Shown here in pieces: positions 5,875 through 8,071 of a stretch of DNA of 8,071 bases (the stretch's first letter is position 1; each line of letters starts with the position of its first letter). Made by a program: the position numbers and the translations under genes. The DNA is from Hyphomicrobiales bacterium (lineage in GTDB: Bacteria; Pseudomonadota; Alphaproteobacteria; Rhizobiales; Xanthobacteraceae). The stretch spans positions 1-8,071 of the forward strand of contig JACQDO010000174.1 in assembly GCA_016201085.1 (NCBI GenBank), given 5' to 3'. Under the pieces are notes generated by a model that saw nothing but the letters and a program-made list of their open reading frames with translations, was not told the DNA's origin and did not search any database.

Positions 5875-6936
5875 ATGAACTACGCCGGCCTGCGCGCCGA
5901 GCAGAAGGCGTTGCGCGCCAAAGGCATTCATCGCGGCATCGGATTCGCCTCGTTCATCGAGGTGACCAACCCGTCCGCCGCTTTCTATGGCGTCGGCGGC
6001 GCCCGCATCACCTCGCAGGACGGCGCCACCGTCAAGCTCGACGCGCAGGGCGCGCTCATCGTGCACAGCGGCGTCACCGAGCAGGGCCAGGGCGCCGAAG
6101 CCGTGCTGGCGCAATGCGTGGCGTCGTCGTTTGGCGTTCCCATCGATCGCGTGCGCGTGGTCACCGGCGACACCGACAACACGCCCTATGGCGGCGGCAC
6201 CTGGGCCTCACGCGCCGCCGGCATCGGCGGCGAAGCGGCCTGGCAGGCCGGCAAGGCGCTGCGCGGCAACGTGCTGGCGGTGGCCGGCGCCATGTTGCAG
6301 GCCAAGCCCGACGACCTCGATATCCGCAATGGCGTGGTGGTCGACAAAACGAACGGCGCCGAGCGGCTGGCGCTCGACGAACTGGCGCGCGTCGCCTATT
6401 TCCGCCCCGACACGCTGCCACCCGGTTTCCAGGCCGAGATGATGGCGACACGCCATTACGTGCCGCGCGCCTGGCCCTTCGCCTTCACCAATGGCATTCA
6501 GGCTTCCTATCTCGAAGTCGACACCGACACCGGCTTCGTCAAACTCCTCAAACATTGGTGCGTGGAGGATTGCGGCACCATCATCAATCCGCAGTTGGTC
6601 GACGAACAGATCCGTGGCGGCGTGGTGCAGGGCATCGGCGCCGCGCTGTTCGAGCACTGCCGCTACGACGAGCGCGGCCAGATGCTCAACGGCAACATGG
6701 CCGACTACCTGGTGCCGATGGCGGTCGAGATGCCCGACATCGACTGCGGCCACGTGGTCTCGCCCACCGCCGACAGCGAGCTTGGCGCCAAAGGCGCCGG
6801 CGAAGCCGGCACCGCCGGCGCTCCAGCCTGCGTGATGAACGCCATCAACGACGCGCTGCGCCCGCTGCATGCGCAGCCGCTCACCGACATGCCGTTCACG
6901 CCGGAGAAGATTTTACGGGCGTTGGGAACAGTCTAG
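5875..6936 (+). CDS. C-terminal fragment of the broken large subunit
   Basis: 353 codons opening at ATG 5875, directly preceded by an in-frame TAA (5872-5874), so this frame cannot extend leftward. It begins inside the second molybdopterin-binding domain: GIGFASFIEV (21-30), EQGQG (69-73), GDTDNTPYGGGTW (98-110), EDCGTIINPQLVDEQIRGG (231-249), and KGAGEAGTAGAP (306-317) with catalytic Glu E310. The initiating Met is probably an internal residue of the parent protein. The nearest ribosome-site-like bases, GGTGGCGG (5864-5871), are poor. Its stop codon TAG at 6934-6936 overlaps the convergent gene's stop. Confidence 0.75.
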   Translation: MNYAGLRAEQKALRAKGIHRGIGFASFIEVTNPSAAFYGVGGARITSQDGATVKLDAQGALIVHSGVTEQGQGAEAVLAQCVASSFGVPIDRVRVVTGDTDNTPYGGGTWASRAAGIGGEAAWQAGKALRGNVLAVAGAMLQAKPDDLDIRNGVVVDKTNGAERLALDELARVAYFRPDTLPPGFQAEMMATRHYVPRAWPFAFTNGIQASYLEVDTDTGFVKLLKHWCVEDCGTIINPQLVDEQIRGGVVQGIGAALFEHCRYDERGQMLNGNMADYLVPMAVEMPDIDCGHVVSPTADSELGAKGAGEAGTAGAPACVMNAINDALRPLHAQPLTDMPFTPEKILRALGTV

Positions 6937-7559
6937 AACTTTATCATCCCGCTCCGGGTCAAAGTCGACTTCGCCGACAGCGCCGGCGCGCTGGTGAAGG
7001 TGTACACCGTGCTCAAGTCGGCATAGGCATCGATCGACGACAGGCCGTCCACTGGTACGATCACGTTCAGCCCGCGCAACGCGGCGCCGATAGATGTTTG
7101 CAAGACCGCGCCATTCGCCGCTGTGCCAGTGACAATCACCGTTGTGACACCCTTGTCCTTGAGGATCTTCTCCAGATCGGTGTTGCGGAACTTGTCCGGC
7201 CCCGACTGCACATGCAGCTCGTTCGCTTCCGGCGCGACATCCTTGATGACGTCGGCGGCCGTGGTGTTGGCGATGATCGAGTAGACCACGGTCGCCTTGG
7301 CGGCGCGCGCCTCGCCGAGCAGCTTCTTCATCGCCGGCAGTGTGGCGACGCAGCGCGGCCTCTTGCCGCAGTTCTGGTTCATGAAATCGAGCATCAGCAG
7401 CGCCGTGGTCTTGGGGTCGAGCTTGACCTCCTTGAGCGTCGGCGCCGCCGGCGCCTTCACATTTGCCCACTCGTCCACGATATCGGCCGCCTGTGCCGGC
7501 AGCGCGAGTGCCGCCGCCAGCACGCCGCCCGCCGCAACAGCGATCAGATTGCGCTTCAT
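6933..7559 (-). CDS. Secreted isochorismatase-family (cysteine hydrolase fold) protein lacking the catalytic Cys
   Basis: 208 residues from ATG 7557-7559, with GGGAGG six bases upstream; an in-frame TTG at 7589 lacks such support and would bury the signal peptide. Residues 1-24 form a Sec signal peptide (K2, R3, hydrophobic core, PAQA cleavage before ADIV), so it acts in the periplasm. The isochorismatase fold is recognisable: ALLMLDFMNQNC (53-64) with triad Asp D58; GPDKFRNTDLEKIL (120-133) with triad Lys K123; VTGTAANGAVLQTS (143-156), which matches the family block (typically TNVCV) but has A151 at the nucleophile position; then VIVPVDGLSS (166-175). Two cysteines, C64 and C70 (NCGKRPRC), could form a disulfide. 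The family hydrolyses isochorismate, nicotinamide, carbamoyl compounds and the like; without the Cys, ordinary hydrolase chemistry is doubtful. I recall related Rhizobiales proteins with the same change. Convergent with coxL, with overlapping stops. Confidence 0.88.
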   Translation of the reverse strand: MKRNLIAVAAGGVLAAALALPAQAADIVDEWANVKAPAAPTLKEVKLDPKTTALLMLDFMNQNCGKRPRCVATLPAMKKLLGEARAAKATVVYSIIANTTAADVIKDVAPEANELHVQSGPDKFRNTDLEKILKDKGVTTVIVTGTAANGAVLQTSIGAALRGLNVIVPVDGLSSIDAYADLSTVYTFTSAPALSAKSTLTRSGMIKF

Positions 7560-7665
7560 GAATGTCCTCCCGGGTTTGATATTCCGCAATTGAGCGGCTT
7601 TTGCTTGTGGCTAGCATCATGCGCAAGCGCCGCGTGCCATGTCAAAGCTGCATTGCTCTCACCGC

Positions 7666-7694
7666 TTGCTGAAACACCGTTGTCCGCGCAATAT
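7666..7694 (+). promoter_or_regulatory. Possible promoter for the cyclase-family gene
   Basis: In the 209-base divergent gap 7560-7768, TTGCTG (7666-7671) and CAATAT (7689-7694) are 17 bases apart, each matching about three consensus positions. The gap must drive both flanking divergent genes. I see no convincing minus-strand promoter or clear operator palindrome. Confidence 0.2.
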
Positions 7695-7768
7695 CCTCAA
7701 TGAGTAACGGCCGGGCTGTGATCACGATCGCGCGCTGCCGAGCAACGATGACAGAAGGAACGCTCCCC

Positions 7769-8071
7769 ATGAATATCAAGGTCGGCGCGGCGGCTATCGC
7801 CGAGGCTTCGAAAAAGCTCAGCAACTGGGGCCGCTGGGGCAAGGATGACCAGAGCGGCACGCTCAACCACGTCAAGCCGGAGGATATCGTCAAGGCGGCG
7901 AGCCTGATCCGCAGCGGCAAGGCCTTCGCCCTTGGCATCCCGCTCGATCGCGAGGGTCCGCAGAACGGCCTGTTCGGCGGCCGCTTCAACCCGATCCACC
8001 AGATGCTCGCCACCGGCACCGACGCCATCGCCGGGCAGCAGGACTGGAACAAGATCCGCTACGCCGACGAC
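7769..8071 (+). CDS. Cyclase family protein (kynurenine formamidase/isatin hydrolase-like), C-terminus cut by window edge
   Basis: 101 codons are visible and the frame is still open at the window end. The family (PF04199 type) comprises metal-dependent hydrolases of amides, lactams and cyclic acids, such as N-formylkynurenine or isatin. The diagnostic start is present: NWGRWGKDDQSGTLNHV (19-35) with W20, D26, D27, GTLN (30-33), then VKAASLIRSGKAFALGIPLD (41-60), GPQNG, and GRFNPIHQML (71-80). The metal-binding HxGTHxD motif should lie beyond the edge and cannot be checked. I chose ATG 7769 because GAAGGA lies nine bases upstream; in-frame ATGs at 7748 and 7700 would add 7 or 23 residues and lack a good ribosome site. 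No signal peptide is visible, so it is probably cytoplasmic. Divergent from the secreted isochorismatase-fold gene. Confidence 0.87.
   Translation, partial: MNIKVGAAAIAEASKKLSNWGRWGKDDQSGTLNHVKPEDIVKAASLIRSGKAFALGIPLDREGPQNGLFGGRFNPIHQMLATGTDAIAGQQDWNKIRYADD

Larger units (their letters stand above)
4704..6936 (+). pseudogene. Molybdenum hydroxylase molybdopterin-binding large subunit (CoxL/XdhA-type), internal deletion plus frameshift
   Basis: The catalytic, molybdopterin-cytosine-dinucleotide subunit that hydroxylates the substrate, in two reading frames. The ATG at 4704 overlaps the coxS stop (ATGA) and follows GGGAGG by six bases. Codons 1-390 (to 5873) read as a normal N-terminal half: QYVSDV, LRSPHAHARI, EPRAVV, GGSFGIK, QYRAVGHP. 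Homology then resumes in another frame at 5875 (MNYAGLRAEQ) and runs to TAG 6934-6936, with EQGQG, GDTDNTPYGGGTW, EDCGTIINPQ and GAGEAG carrying the base-catalyst Glu. The two parts give 390 + 353 residues, and the segment family members have after AVGHPIA (helical stretch ending near RRRNLI and beyond, roughly 50 residues by recall) is gone. The lost length must be 3n+2. The loop is QYRAVGHP rather than the Cys-containing AYRCSFR of true CO dehydrogenase, so the substrate is not CO. It could be a genuine pseudogene or an assembly/sequencing error. Confidence 0.85.

Noticed and set aside
5860..5885. Programmed ribosomal frameshift joining the two halves
   Set aside because: A +1 slip at GTA-A-ATG would fuse the halves but not supply the roughly 50 missing residues, and no slippery heptamer or obvious stimulatory structure is seen.
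6208..6870. 220-codon minus-strand open frame opposite the C-terminal large subunit fragment
   Set aside because: Shadow frame, no family resemblance; the plus strand shows strong conserved motifs.
4704..6936. Carbon monoxide dehydrogenase (coxL proper)
   Set aside because: The active-site loop is QYRAVGHP without the Cys-containing AYRCSFR motif of form I CO dehydrogenase, so only the wider molybdenum hydroxylase family is supported.
4362..7703. Apparent 1113-codon plus-strand open frame
   Set aside because: It is a composite: out-of-frame coxS sequence, then the true N-terminal half of the large subunit from 4704, then a non-homologous frame after the break at about 5874. Only 4704-5873 is real coding sequence.
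1..8071. tRNA, rRNA, CRISPR, transposase, phage or toxin-antitoxin genes
   Set aside because: No tRNA-like cloverleaf, repeated spacers, terminal inverted repeats with a transposase, or recognisable defence genes seen on either strand.

Overview
The window is a GC-rich stretch of a proteobacterial chromosome, most likely from an alphaproteobacterium of the Hyphomicrobiales (Bradyrhizobium/Xanthobacteraceae-like). The evidence is the codon bias, frequent GGGAGGAC-type ribosome binding sites, ATGA stop/start junctions, and an intergenic palindrome (3290-3357) that resembles the dispersed repeats scattered through Hyphomicrobiales genomes. The taxon is inferred from recall of such sequences, not from a search.

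Layout. (i) 1-2223, minus strand: a gene string read from 2223 leftward. It encodes a fumarylacetoacetate-hydrolase (FAH) family enzyme, a shikimate dehydrogenase (AroE-like) joined to it by an ATGA overlap, and after a 79-base gap a secreted conserved protein that runs off the left edge. (ii) 2329-3231, plus strand: a D-2-hydroxyacid dehydrogenase, divergent from the FAH gene, with candidate back-to-back promoters between them. (iii) 3383-6936, plus strand: a molybdenum hydroxylase operon in CoxM-CoxS-CoxL order (FAD, 2x[2Fe-2S] and molybdopterin subunits), coupled by two ATGA overlaps. (iv) 6933-7559, minus strand: a secreted isochorismatase-fold protein that converges on coxL, so that the two stop codons overlap. 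(v) 7769-8071, plus strand: the first 101 codons of a cyclase-family (kynurenine formamidase/isatin hydrolase-like) metal hydrolase, which runs off the right edge.

Working together. FAH-type C-C hydrolases/isomerases, 2-hydroxyacid dehydrogenases, molybdenum hydroxylases and cyclase-type amide hydrolases are typical of catabolic loci for aromatic, N-heterocyclic or other organic acids. No single pathway can be assigned, and no regulator, transporter or molybdenum-enzyme maturation gene lies in the window.

Main surprises. The coxL gene is broken near 5874: roughly fifty codons typical of the family are absent and the frame changes, so as written no complete large subunit can be made. The isochorismatase-fold protein has alanine where the family has its catalytic cysteine, yet keeps the Asp and Lys partners and has a signal peptide. 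I see no RNA gene, CRISPR array, insertion sequence or clearly new system here.
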